Shown here one piece after another: positions 1 through 5,304 of a DNA stretch of 5,385 nt. Numbering within the stretch: the stretch's first letter is position 1; each line of letters opens with the position of its first letter. Source of the stretch: DYRB01 sp041307765. GTDB lineage: Bacteria; Pseudomonadota; Gammaproteobacteria; Chromatiales; Chromatiaceae. Below the pieces are notes generated by a model. It was not told the origin of the DNA, ran no database searches, and worked only from the letters and a program-made list of their open reading frames with translations. The position numbers and the translations under genes are program-made. Location of the stretch: assembly GCA_041307765.1 (NCBI GenBank), contig JBFZCW010000235.1, positions 1 through 5,385 on the forward strand, written 5' to 3'.

Positions 1-38
1 CTGCGGGATTCCGCAATGAGTTCAAAGGTCTCGATCAT

Positions 39-656
39 GTGACGTTCTCCGGTGACATAACACTGCCGGGATCCCGCAGCGATACGGGGAAGGGTGCGAG
101 CCGCCGCCTGCGTCGCACAGGGATGGTGCCCGGCATCGTCTACGGGGCCCACAAGGATCCGGAGATGATTGCGGTGGGCCACAACGCCCTGCTGCGCCAC
201 CTGGAGAACGAGGCATTCTACTCCCACGTCCTGACTCTCAAGGTCGGCGATGTGGAGTCCAAGGTGGTCCTCAAGGATCTGCAGCGCCACCCGGCCAAGC
301 CCTTCGTCATGCATGCAGACTTCCAACGCGTCAGTGCCGACGAGAAGCTGCGCATGATGGTCCCGCTTCACTTCATCAACGAGGCCAGCTCCAACGGCGT
401 AAAGGCTGGGGGTCAGGTCTCCCATAACCTGACCGAGATCGAGGTCGCTTGCCTGCCCAAGGACCTGCCGGAGTTCATCGCCGTGGATATGGCCGAGATG
501 GATCTGGGCGACATCCTGCATCTGTCCGAATTACCCCTGCCGGAGGGCGTGGCGCTGGCCCATGCCCCGGACCCTGATGTCCCGGTCGTCATTATCCATC
601 CGGGGCACATCGGTGGTGAGGAGACCGCCGAGGGTGGCGAGGGCCAGCCTGCCTAA
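39..656 (+). CDS. rplY: 50S ribosomal protein L25 (two-domain CTC/TL5 form)
   Basis: This encodes ribosomal protein L25, which binds 5S rRNA in the large subunit. The 205-residue protein has the N-terminal 5S rRNA-binding domain (about residues 7-98), with the hallmark stretch RSDTGKGASRRLRR (13-26) and the KDLQRHPAKPF...HADFQRV block (79-98). The C-terminal TL5/CTC beta domain follows (about 103-190), and the protein ends in a short acidic Gly/Glu-rich tail. It is therefore the long form, unlike the roughly 94-residue single-domain E. coli L25. The start is GTG at 39; no in-frame ATG exists before the conserved region, and an AAAGG at 24-28 lies 10 nt upstream. The GTG overlaps by 4 nt (GTGA) a TGA that closes a frame open from the left edge, which suggests translational coupling to an upstream gene (prs is common at this place, but the visible tail does not clearly look like Prs). 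pth follows 81 bp downstream. The family call is very sure. The exact start is less so, because the first dozen residues are atypical. Confidence 0.95.
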   Translation: MTFSGDITLPGSRSDTGKGASRRLRRTGMVPGIVYGAHKDPEMIAVGHNALLRHLENEAFYSHVLTLKVGDVESKVVLKDLQRHPAKPFVMHADFQRVSADEKLRMMVPLHFINEASSNGVKAGGQVSHNLTEIEVACLPKDLPEFIAVDMAEMDLGDILHLSELPLPEGVALAHAPDPDVPVVIIHPGHIGGEETAEGGEGQPA

Positions 657-659
657 GTT

Positions 660-688
660 CCAGGGCGGGGCGGCACCGCCGCCCCTGG
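660..688 (+). other. GC-rich intercistronic hairpin between rplY and pth
   Basis: This is an imperfect inverted repeat immediately after the rplY stop codon. CCAGGG (660-665) pairs with CCCTGG (683-688). After a bulged C666 and one G-G mismatch, an inner stem of about four G-C pairs closes a 4-nt loop (673-676). No T-run follows, so it is not a standard Rho-independent terminator. It more likely modulates pth expression, acts as an RNA processing or stability element, or causes partial termination with Rho. Confidence 0.5.
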
Positions 689-737
689 CCCCACGCCCGA
701 GAAAACCCCACACGATCCCGCCAGACGTCCCAGTCCC

Positions 738-1322
738 ATGGCCGAGCCCGGCATTCGCTTGATCGTCGGCCTGGGTAATCCTGGTCCCGAGTATGGCGCC
801 ACCCGACACAACGTCGGCTTCTGGCTTGCGGAGGCCATTGCCGCTGGTCATGGCGGGGTCTTCCGACTGGAGCCCAGTTTTCACGGTCTGCTTGCGCGCG
901 TCACCCTGGGGGGGCAGGACCTGCGCCTGCTCAAACCCGCGACCTACATGAACCGCAGCGGCCAGTCGGTCGCCGCCGTGGCGCGCTATTTCGAGATCGC
1001 TCCGGAGGCGATCCTTGTGGTCCACGACGAGCTGGACCTGCCCGTTGGCGCGCTGCGCCTCAAGCAGGGCGGGGGCCACGCCGGTCACAATGGGTTGCGG
1101 GACATCATCAACGCCTTGGGCAGTCGGGAGTTCTGGCGCCTGCGCATCGGCATCGATCACCCCGGGGAGAGGCACTTGGTCACCAACTATGTCCTCGGGC
1201 GGGCCCCCAAGGCAGACGAGCTGGCCATCCGCGAGCGGTTCCCCGAGGCCGACGGTGCCCTGCCGGACCTGATCGGCGGGCAGTTCCAGCGGGCGATGCA
1301 TCGGCTGCATAGCGGTCGTTGA
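738..1322 (+). CDS. pth: Peptidyl-tRNA hydrolase (Pth)
   Basis: This cytoplasmic enzyme hydrolyses the ester bond of peptidyl-tRNAs that drop off stalled ribosomes, which recycles tRNA. The protein is 194 residues, the same length as E. coli Pth. The N-terminal LIVGLGNPGPEYGATRHNVG signature carries the catalytic His24 and substrate-binding Asn14. YMNRSG supplies Asn72, VVHDELDLP supplies Asp97, and GGGHAGHNGLRDI supplies His113 and Asn118. All expected active-site residues are present. The ATG at 738 places the signature at the usual distance from the N-terminus, but the 20 nt upstream contain no recognisable Shine-Dalgarno, which is unusual beside the other genes here. It follows rplY on the same strand after an 81-bp gap, so the two are probably cotranscribed. 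In many gammaproteobacteria ychF comes next; here a convergent fadL-like gene follows instead. Confidence 0.98.
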   Translation: MAEPGIRLIVGLGNPGPEYGATRHNVGFWLAEAIAAGHGGVFRLEPSFHGLLARVTLGGQDLRLLKPATYMNRSGQSVAAVARYFEIAPEAILVVHDELDLPVGALRLKQGGGHAGHNGLRDIINALGSREFWRLRIGIDHPGERHLVTNYVLGRAPKADELAIRERFPEADGALPDLIGGQFQRAMHRLHSGR

Positions 1323-1369
1323 ACCCCAAAGCCGAGATGCGACCGCGGGCAGGTCTGGCGGAGTGGCAC

Positions 1370-1403
1370 AAAAGAGAAAGGCCGCCCGGGGGCGACCTTT
1401 CTC
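1370..1403 (-). terminator. Terminator of the fadL-like gene, possibly bidirectional
   Basis: An 8-bp perfect outer stem (GAGAAAGG at 1374-1381 with CCTTTCTC at 1396-1403), one C-A mismatch and a 4-bp GC inner stem close a 4-nt loop at 1387-1390. Read on the minus strand, the stem begins about 20 nt after the TAA of the fadL-like gene and is followed by TTTTGTG (the four A at 1370-1373 on the plus strand), so it fits a Rho-independent terminator with a short U-run. On the plus strand it lies about 50 nt after pth but is followed by GTTCC, so termination of pth transcripts there would be weaker. Confidence 0.75.
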
Positions 1404-1422
1404 GTTCCAGGTTAGACCCTGC

Positions 1423-2811
1423 TTAGTTGAACAGCCAACTGAAGGCAATACCGACCTCGTACTGCTTCATAGAGATGGAAGGCGTGCTGCCCGCGGTGAA
1501 GGCGCTGGCCCCGGAGACCGTCTCCTCGGGCGCGTACATGGCCCAACCGGTAATCTCGTAGTTCTTCGCCACCTTCGTGGTCAGACCGATGGTCCAGTGG
1601 TCCGTGATGACGGCGGGGGCGAGGACGTTGAAGGGGACCTCGGTTCCACTGATGATCTGATTCATGTGGCTATAGCCGCCGCGCACCGTCCACTCCGGGC
1701 TGATGGCGTACTGGACGCCGAACTTGATGACGGTCGCGTCTTTCCAGCCGAAGCCGGCGCCGTTCGAGCCCCCGAGGCAGTAGCTGGCGTCGTAGCTGCC
1801 GCCGAACTGTCCGGAGATGTCGCACATCGAGGTAAGTTGGTTGGTGTTGCCGATGGCGTCGACGTCGCTGTACCAGATCTGCTGCACATCCAGGGCAAAG
1901 GACAGCTGGTCCGTCGGCTTGAAGGCCAGGCCGATGTTGGCGACCGCCGGGATGTCGAACTCGCCGCCGTTGGCGAACAGGTCGGAGTAGCTATCGAACT
2001 TGGTCATGTAGACCTTGGTCCGGTAAGAGAGGCCGAGGTCGACCATGGGGTTGACCTTCCACAGCCCGCCAATCTGGACACCCGCACCGTAGGACCACTC
2101 CTTGCCGTTGTCGGTCAGGTTCTGGGCACCGACGGGATTGTTGGCAAGGAAGGATTGGGTGGTGGTCTCCGTAAAGCCGGCGAAGGCACCGAGTCCCTTC
2201 GCCTCGAAGCTCTGCGCGGCCAGGACCAGGCTGGCGCCCAGGTTGAAGCTCTCGTTCAGGCGGCGGGAGTAGGTCAGGGAAAGGCCCATTTGCTCCAGGT
2301 TGACTCCGGTATTGCCGCCTCCCAGCCCGAACATGTTGTTCACGCTGTTGCCGCCGTAGGTCCCAAGATCGAACGCGGTGAACTGACTGCCGTACTGGGT
2401 GTTCATGCCGCCGTTGCCGTACAGGGCGGCACCGATGGCGCTGTTGGCATCCAGTTGATGGGAATAGGCGAGGGTGGGGACGAGGAAGTCGTTGTTGCGG
2501 CTCTCGACTTCGCCGCCCATCAGGTCGCTGCCGACGGGGCCCAGGGCGCCGGCGGTCAGGTCAGCCCCGGTGTACTTGCGGATCGGGCTGAACCAATGCA
2601 CCGCGATGTCCGCACGTTGTCCGACCTCGACCAGCCCGGCGGGGTTGTCGATCATGGACGCCGCGTCCTGCGGCAATGCCGTGTCCGCCCCGGCCATGCC
2701 GCGGGCGATCGGGGAGTAACCGTGGGCCATGTAGCCATTGGTGGCTTGGGCAACAGGGACCGAAGCGGCGCAGGCGAGCCCGACGGCGATGGCGATGAGC
2801 TTGATTTTCAT
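1423..2811 (-). CDS. FadL/OmpP1/TodX-family outer-membrane channel for hydrophobic compounds
   Basis: The predicted product is a 462-residue outer-membrane beta-barrel of the FadL family, which moves long-chain fatty acids or other hydrophobic molecules through the outer membrane by lateral diffusion. A Sec signal peptide (residues 1-23, cut at AQA|TNGYM) precedes the mature N-terminus; TNGYMAHGYSPIARGMAGAD and DNPAGL (about 55-60) are the family's hatch-region hallmarks. The rest alternates aromatic-bounded strands with Gly/Asn-rich loops up to the C-terminal strand YEVGIAFSWLFN. The last residue is Asn with Phe next to last, unlike the terminal Phe common in barrel proteins. The only mature cysteines, Cys330 and Cys345, lie in one loop region and could form a disulfide. 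The start at 2811 is set by the signal peptide and by AGGAGG at 2818-2823, 6 nt upstream. It has its own promoter (2902-2930), a leader hairpin (2834-2857) and a terminator. The substrate cannot be read from the sequence, so I do not call it fadL itself. Confidence 0.93.
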   Translation of the reverse strand: MKIKLIAIAVGLACAASVPVAQATNGYMAHGYSPIARGMAGADTALPQDAASMIDNPAGLVEVGQRADIAVHWFSPIRKYTGADLTAGALGPVGSDLMGGEVESRNNDFLVPTLAYSHQLDANSAIGAALYGNGGMNTQYGSQFTAFDLGTYGGNSVNNMFGLGGGNTGVNLEQMGLSLTYSRRLNESFNLGASLVLAAQSFEAKGLGAFAGFTETTTQSFLANNPVGAQNLTDNGKEWSYGAGVQIGGLWKVNPMVDLGLSYRTKVYMTKFDSYSDLFANGGEFDIPAVANIGLAFKPTDQLSFALDVQQIWYSDVDAIGNTNQLTSMCDISGQFGGSYDASYCLGGSNGAGFGWKDATVIKFGVQYAISPEWTVRGGYSHMNQIISGTEVPFNVLAPAVITDHWTIGLTTKVAKNYEITGWAMYAPEETVSGASAFTAGSTPSISMKQYEVGIAFSWLFN

Positions 2812-2833
2812 GGGATTCCTCCTGGCTGAGTGG

Positions 2834-2857
2834 GCGCCTGCTCAAGCGGCTAGGCGC
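2834..2857 (-). promoter_or_regulatory. Stem-loop in the 5' leader of the fadL-like gene
   Basis: GCGCCT (2834-2839) and AGGCGC (2852-2857) form a perfect 6-bp inverted repeat. Two more G-C pairs lie beyond a bulged base, and the loop is about 7 nt. It sits between the predicted transcription start (near 2895) and the AGGAGG at 2818-2823, leaving about 10 nt to the Shine-Dalgarno. A role in mRNA stability or translational control is inference; the pairing itself is clear. Confidence 0.5.
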
Positions 2858-2901
2858 GGGTGGACTGGGAAAACGTTGTAATTTGCCTACATGTGACAGA
2901 T

Positions 2902-2930
2902 ATGATTACGCTGTTGTTGCGGATTGTCAA
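2902..2930 (-). promoter_or_regulatory. Sigma70-type promoter for the fadL-like gene
   Basis: On the minus strand there is a perfect -35 TTGACA (2925-2930), a 17-bp spacer and a -10 of AATCAT (2902-2907, 4 of 6 to consensus). It lies in a distinctly AT-richer patch of an otherwise GC-rich gap. Transcription would start near 2895 and give a leader of roughly 85 nt. It is just downstream of the proposed terminator of the preceding gene, which suits an independent transcription unit. Confidence 0.6.
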
Positions 2931-2944
2931 TGGCAAAGCGAACG

Positions 2945-2980
2945 AAAACCCGCGACGGGCGTACCGCGCCGAAAGTCGCG
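2945..2980 (-). terminator. Probable Rho-independent terminator of the SCP2-like gene
   Basis: On the minus strand CGCGAC (2975-2980) pairs perfectly with GTCGCG (2951-2956). An inner 4-bp stem (2967-2970 with 2958-2961) lies beyond an asymmetric internal loop, and a TTTTCGTT tract follows after two G residues. It lies about 150 nt past the stop of the SCP2-like gene and directly before the promoter of the fadL-like gene. The internal loop and modest T-run leave some doubt. Confidence 0.5.
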
Positions 2981-3032
2981 TGGGCGCTACAGTGGCTCGT
3001 GCGTGGTTGCAGGCGGGGCGGCGTGCGCTGCG

Positions 3033-3052
3033 GCTGGCCCTAGGAGGCCGGC
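3033..3052 (-). other. Hairpin in the 3' region of the SCP2-like gene
   Basis: Seven pairs, one of them a G-T wobble (3033-3039 with 3046-3052), close a 6-nt loop. No T-run follows on either strand. It lies between the stop codon of the SCP2-like gene and the proposed terminator, so it would be part of the 3' untranslated RNA. No other gene is evident in the gap 2812-3126: the plus-strand frame open at 2860-3123 has an arginine-rich composition without any recognisable domain. Confidence 0.4.
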
Positions 3053-3081
3053 GTGCAGCTTCGATGCTGTTGGGATGGGGT

Positions 3082-3106
3082 CCGCCGGGGCGGGGCGCCC
3101 CAGCGG
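3082..3106 (-). other. Strong GC hairpin just after the SCP2-like gene
   Basis: CCGC (3082-3085) pairs with GCGG (3103-3106). After one C-A mismatch, GGGGC (3087-3091) pairs with GCCCC (3097-3101) around a 5-nt loop. It begins about 20 nt beyond the TAG at 3127-3129 on the minus strand. There is no U-run on its minus-strand 3' side, so it may block exonucleases or act as a pause rather than as an intrinsic terminator. Confidence 0.45.
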
Positions 3107-3126
3107 TCGGCCGATGCAGTTAAGTG

Positions 3127-3645
3127 CTAGGGACAGGCAGCCTTGTCGCCCGGGACCTTCCCGGTCGTGGTGAGGAAGCTGTCGAACGGTCCCATGACAC
3201 CCATGGCCTCACCCTTGGGCCCTTGGAACTTGAGCTTGCCGGTCATCATGGCCCCCATGGCCCCGCAGCCGAACTTGCCCTCGCCCATGCAGGTCCAGTC
3301 CTCGTCGGTGGCGTGCATCAGGTAGTCGACGTCGAGGTTGAGCTTGGCGTGCTTCACGGCCCCGCCGTAGGTGCACGTCGCCTTGCCGTCCTTGTCGGAG
3401 AGCTCGAGCTCGACCTTGGTCTTCTCGCCGCACTTGGTGCGGTACAGCTGGATGACCTTGTAGCCGCGGCCCGCGTTATTCGCGGCCCAGGCTTTCCCGC
3501 CGAGCTCCTTGGTGAGGGTGGGATTGGCGTTCCAGGCCTTACACATCTGGGACGCCCAATCGGCGTCCATGAAGGTGGCAGCCTGGCTACCCCCGGCTGC
3601 GGCAAGGCCGACGGCGGCGATGATGGCGCTGATGGTGGTTTTCAT
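3127..3645 (-). CDS. Sec-exported SCP2-like (sterol carrier/lipid-binding) small protein
   Basis: This gene encodes a 172-residue secreted protein with a signal peptide (residues 1-22, cut near SQA|ATF), giving a mature periplasmic protein of about 150 residues. The C-terminal half resembles SCP2 sterol-carrier domains. An acidic DYLMHATDEDW segment (107-117) corresponds to the usual 'D-x-x-h-x-x-x-D/E-D' stretch, and it is followed by AMGAMMTGKLKFQGPKGEAM (129-148), matching the typical 'G-x-h-x-x-G-K-h-x-h-x-G-x-x-x-x-A' helix-strand pattern. Six cysteines (35, 72, 91, 119, 127, 171) would suit three disulfides after export. The product may bind fatty acyl chains or other hydrophobic ligands; this is inference from fold similarity. 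I choose the ATG at 3645 because it gives a clean signal peptide and follows AAGGAGAG at about 3653-3660; the longer frame from 3717 would overlap the predicted -10. The neighbours are ugd upstream and the FadL-like channel downstream, all on the minus strand. Confidence 0.85.
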   Translation of the reverse strand: MKTTISAIIAAVGLAAAGGSQAATFMDADWASQMCKAWNANPTLTKELGGKAWAANNAGRGYKVIQLYRTKCGEKTKVELELSDKDGKATCTYGGAVKHAKLNLDVDYLMHATDEDWTCMGEGKFGCGAMGAMMTGKLKFQGPKGEAMGVMGPFDSFLTTTGKVPGDKAACP

Positions 3646-3677
3646 GGCGTGTCTCTCCTTTTGGTGGGTTGCAGAAT

Positions 3678-3698
3678 GCCCGGCCTTAGGGGCTGGGC
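3678..3698 (-). promoter_or_regulatory. Stem-loop in the leader of the SCP2-like gene
   Basis: GCCC (3678-3681) pairs with GGGC (3695-3698), and after one mismatch GGC (3683-3685) pairs with GCC-type bases at 3691-3693, around a 5-nt loop. On the minus strand it is followed by ATTCTGC, not a T-run, so it is a poor terminator for ugd. It would lie in the leader RNA about 18 nt before the Shine-Dalgarno of the SCP2-like gene. Confidence 0.35.
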
Positions 3699-3716
3699 GA
3701 CAAATTTCCAGTTCCA

Positions 3717-3747
3717 ATTGTAGAGGACCGGAAGCTCAACGCGTGAA
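3717..3747 (-). promoter_or_regulatory. Possible promoter of the SCP2-like gene
   Basis: On the minus strand there is a good -10 TACAAT (3717-3722, 5 of 6). The best upstream match is TTCACG (3742-3747, 4 of 6), with a long 19-bp spacer, so the -35 is weak. A start near 3710 would give a leader of about 65 nt. Read-through from ugd, 131 bp upstream with no clear terminator, is an alternative. Confidence 0.35.
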
Positions 3748-3776
3748 CGCGAGCGCCAGGTCCCTGGGGCGTGCTG

Positions 3777-5114
3777 TCAGGCAGGCCTGACGGGGCCGCG
3801 GCCAATGGAGATATAGGTGATGCCCGCTGCCGCAACCTGCCTCGCGTCGAGGATGTTGCGCCCGTCGATGATGACGGGCTGCTTCAGCCGCGAGGCGACG
3901 GCCCCGAAGTTGGGGCTGCGAAACTGGGACCATTCGGTGACGATCACCAGGGCGTCGGATCCGTCCACCGCGGCCATGGCGTCTTCAGTCAAGACGAGGT
4001 CGTCGCGTTCTCCGTAGAGTCGGCGGGTCTCATCCATGGCCGCCGGATCGAAGGCGCGCACCCAGGCCCCGGCGCGCCACAGGGCTTCCATGAGGGTCCG
4101 GCTCGATGCCTCGCGCATGTCGTCGGTATTCGGTTTGAAGGACAGGCCCCACAAGGCGATGGTCAGGCCCTCGACCTGATTGCCGAAAAAATCGCGGATC
4201 TTCTGAAAAAGCAGGTCTTTCTGCCGGAAATTGACCGCCTCGACGGCGCCTAGCAGTTGGGCGTCGTAACCGATCGCACCTGCGGTGCGCGCCAGGGCCC
4301 GCACGTCTTTCGGGAAGCAAGATCCGCCATAGCCACAACCTGGGTAGATGAACTGGTAGCCGATGCGGGGGTCGGAGCCGATCCCCACCCGCACCTTTTC
4401 GATATCCGCTCCGACAGCCTCGGCGATGTTGGACAATTCGTTCATGAAGCTGATCTTGGTGGCGAGCATGGCGTTGGCCGCATACTTGGTCAGCTCTGCC
4501 GAACGGACGTCCATTACCATGACACGATCGCGGTTGCGGTTAAAGGGGGCGTACAGGGCCCGCAGGAGCTCGGCGGTGCGCGGGTTGTCGGTCCCGACGA
4601 TGATGCGGTCCGGGCGCATGAAGTCATCGATCGCGGCCCCCTCTTTGAGAAACTCCGGGTTGGATACGACGTCGAACTCCACCGCAGTCCCGCGGGCCGC
4701 ATGGGCTTGACGTACGGCCTCACCGACCCGGTCGGCGGTCCCGACGGGGACCGTGGATTTGTCGACAATGATCCGGTAACCGTCCATGTGCTCGCCGATG
4801 GTGCGGGCGACGGCCAGGACGTGTTTGAGGTCCGCCGACCCGTCCTCGTCGGGCGGCGTACCCACCGCAACGAACTGGAAAAGCCCGTGCTTGACCCCCT
4901 CCGATGGGTCGGTCGAGAAGGACAGCCGGCCTGCGGCCCGATTCTTTCTGAGCATGTCGTCCAGCCCAGGTTCGTAGATGGGCACTCCACCTGCGTTGAG
5001 GATGGCGATCTTTTCCGAGTCGACGTCCACGCAGAGCACGTTGTTGCCAACTTCGGCCAGGCATACGCCCGTGACGAGGCCGACATACCCGCTGCCGAAA
5101 ATCGTAACGTCCAT
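3777..5114 (-). CDS. ugd: UDP-glucose 6-dehydrogenase
   Basis: This cytoplasmic enzyme oxidises UDP-glucose to UDP-glucuronate with two NAD+, feeding exopolysaccharide, capsule or LPS sugar synthesis. The 445-residue protein has the usual length. The N-terminal Rossmann domain opens with FGSGYVGLVTG (6-16) and its Asp30/Asp32 region, followed by VGTPPDEDGSADL (84-96) and DKSTVPVGT (118-126). SNPEFLKEGAAIDDF (151-165) carries Glu154, and the central helix supplies Lys210 and Asn214. GCGYGGSCFPKD (259-270) holds the catalytic Cys266 and Asp270. The C-terminal UDP-binding domain includes LWGLSFKPNTDDMREASS (321-338). All key residues are intact. The start at 5114 puts the Rossmann motif at the N-terminus and follows AGGAG (5121-5125) by 6 nt; a longer frame from 5189 adds 25 residues with no family counterpart and would begin inside the predicted -10. 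It stands alone here, with no adjacent glycosyltransferase gene in view. Confidence 0.97.
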   Translation of the reverse strand: MDVTIFGSGYVGLVTGVCLAEVGNNVLCVDVDSEKIAILNAGGVPIYEPGLDDMLRKNRAAGRLSFSTDPSEGVKHGLFQFVAVGTPPDEDGSADLKHVLAVARTIGEHMDGYRIIVDKSTVPVGTADRVGEAVRQAHAARGTAVEFDVVSNPEFLKEGAAIDDFMRPDRIIVGTDNPRTAELLRALYAPFNRNRDRVMVMDVRSAELTKYAANAMLATKISFMNELSNIAEAVGADIEKVRVGIGSDPRIGYQFIYPGCGYGGSCFPKDVRALARTAGAIGYDAQLLGAVEAVNFRQKDLLFQKIRDFFGNQVEGLTIALWGLSFKPNTDDMREASSRTLMEALWRAGAWVRAFDPAAMDETRRLYGERDDLVLTEDAMAAVDGSDALVIVTEWSQFRSPNFGAVASRLKQPVIIDGRNILDARQVAAAGITYISIGRGPVRPA

Positions 5115-5187
5115 CGTTTGCTCCTGGGGCTGAGGGGGCGACAGCGTGCTTGCAGGCATCCCCGGCGCGGCACTGCACAGGTGCACC

Positions 5188-5216
5188 ATGCTAGCAAACA
5201 GGTCGGGAGGTGTCCC
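5188..5216 (-). promoter_or_regulatory. Possible sigma70-type promoter of ugd
   Basis: On the minus strand there is GGGACA (5211-5216, 4 of 6 to -35), a 17-bp spacer and TAGCAT (5188-5193, 4 of 6 to -10). Transcription would start near 5181, giving a leader of about 65 nt before the ATG at 5114. The match is only moderate. The position, divergent from the tRNA promoter, is sensible. Confidence 0.35.
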
Positions 5217-5261
5217 GTGCCGGCGCCAAGCAGCTGCACGTTTTGCGCGTCCAGATTGTGA

Positions 5262-5290
5262 TTGACGCTTACTGAGGCCCCTCGTATACT
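5262..5290 (+). promoter_or_regulatory. Strong promoter of the tRNA-Tyr transcript
   Basis: TTGACG (5262-5267, 5 of 6), a 17-bp spacer and TATACT (5285-5290, 5 of 6) make a near-consensus sigma70 promoter. The bases after the -10 (GCGGCGC, 5291-5297) are almost all G/C, the discriminator type known from stringently controlled stable-RNA promoters. The start would be about 5297, leaving a leader of only about 8 nt before the mature tRNA 5' end. Confidence 0.85.
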
Positions 5291-5304
5291 GCGGCGCTCG
5301 TTTC

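Noticed and set aside
1352..1370. A stretch GGTCTGGCGGAGTGGCAC resembling the 5' part of a Ser/Leu-type tRNA
   Set aside because: No anticodon arm, T arm or matching acceptor strand follows, and the next bases belong to the terminator hairpin.
531..1448. A 305-codon minus-strand frame opposite rplY and pth
   Set aside because: It is antisense to two certain genes, has no recognisable domain, and crosses the terminator hairpin at 1374-1403.
1363..2829. A 488-codon open frame on the plus strand, opposite the FadL-like gene
   Set aside because: It is an antisense shadow in GC-rich DNA. The translation has no domain, and the minus-strand frame has a signal peptide, a strong ribosome-binding site and family motifs.
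2891..2910. TGTGA half-site resembling a CRP/FNR operator over the fadL-like promoter
   Set aside because: The second half-site is absent (TGATT in place of TCACA), so the match is what chance would give.
2860..3123. Short plus-strand open frames in the gap between the fadL-like and SCP2-like genes
   Set aside because: There is no good ribosome-binding site, the products are arginine-rich with no motif, and the region is better explained by minus-strand promoter and terminator elements.
3740..3763. Small inverted repeats after ugd (CGCG-TGAA-CGCG and CCAGG/CCTGG) as its terminator
   Set aside because: The stems are only 4-5 bp and no T-run follows on the minus strand, so I cannot support an intrinsic terminator there.
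4257..5261. A 334-codon plus-strand frame opposite ugd
   Set aside because: Ugd on the other strand is unmistakable with all catalytic residues; this frame has low-complexity composition and runs through the ugd promoter region.
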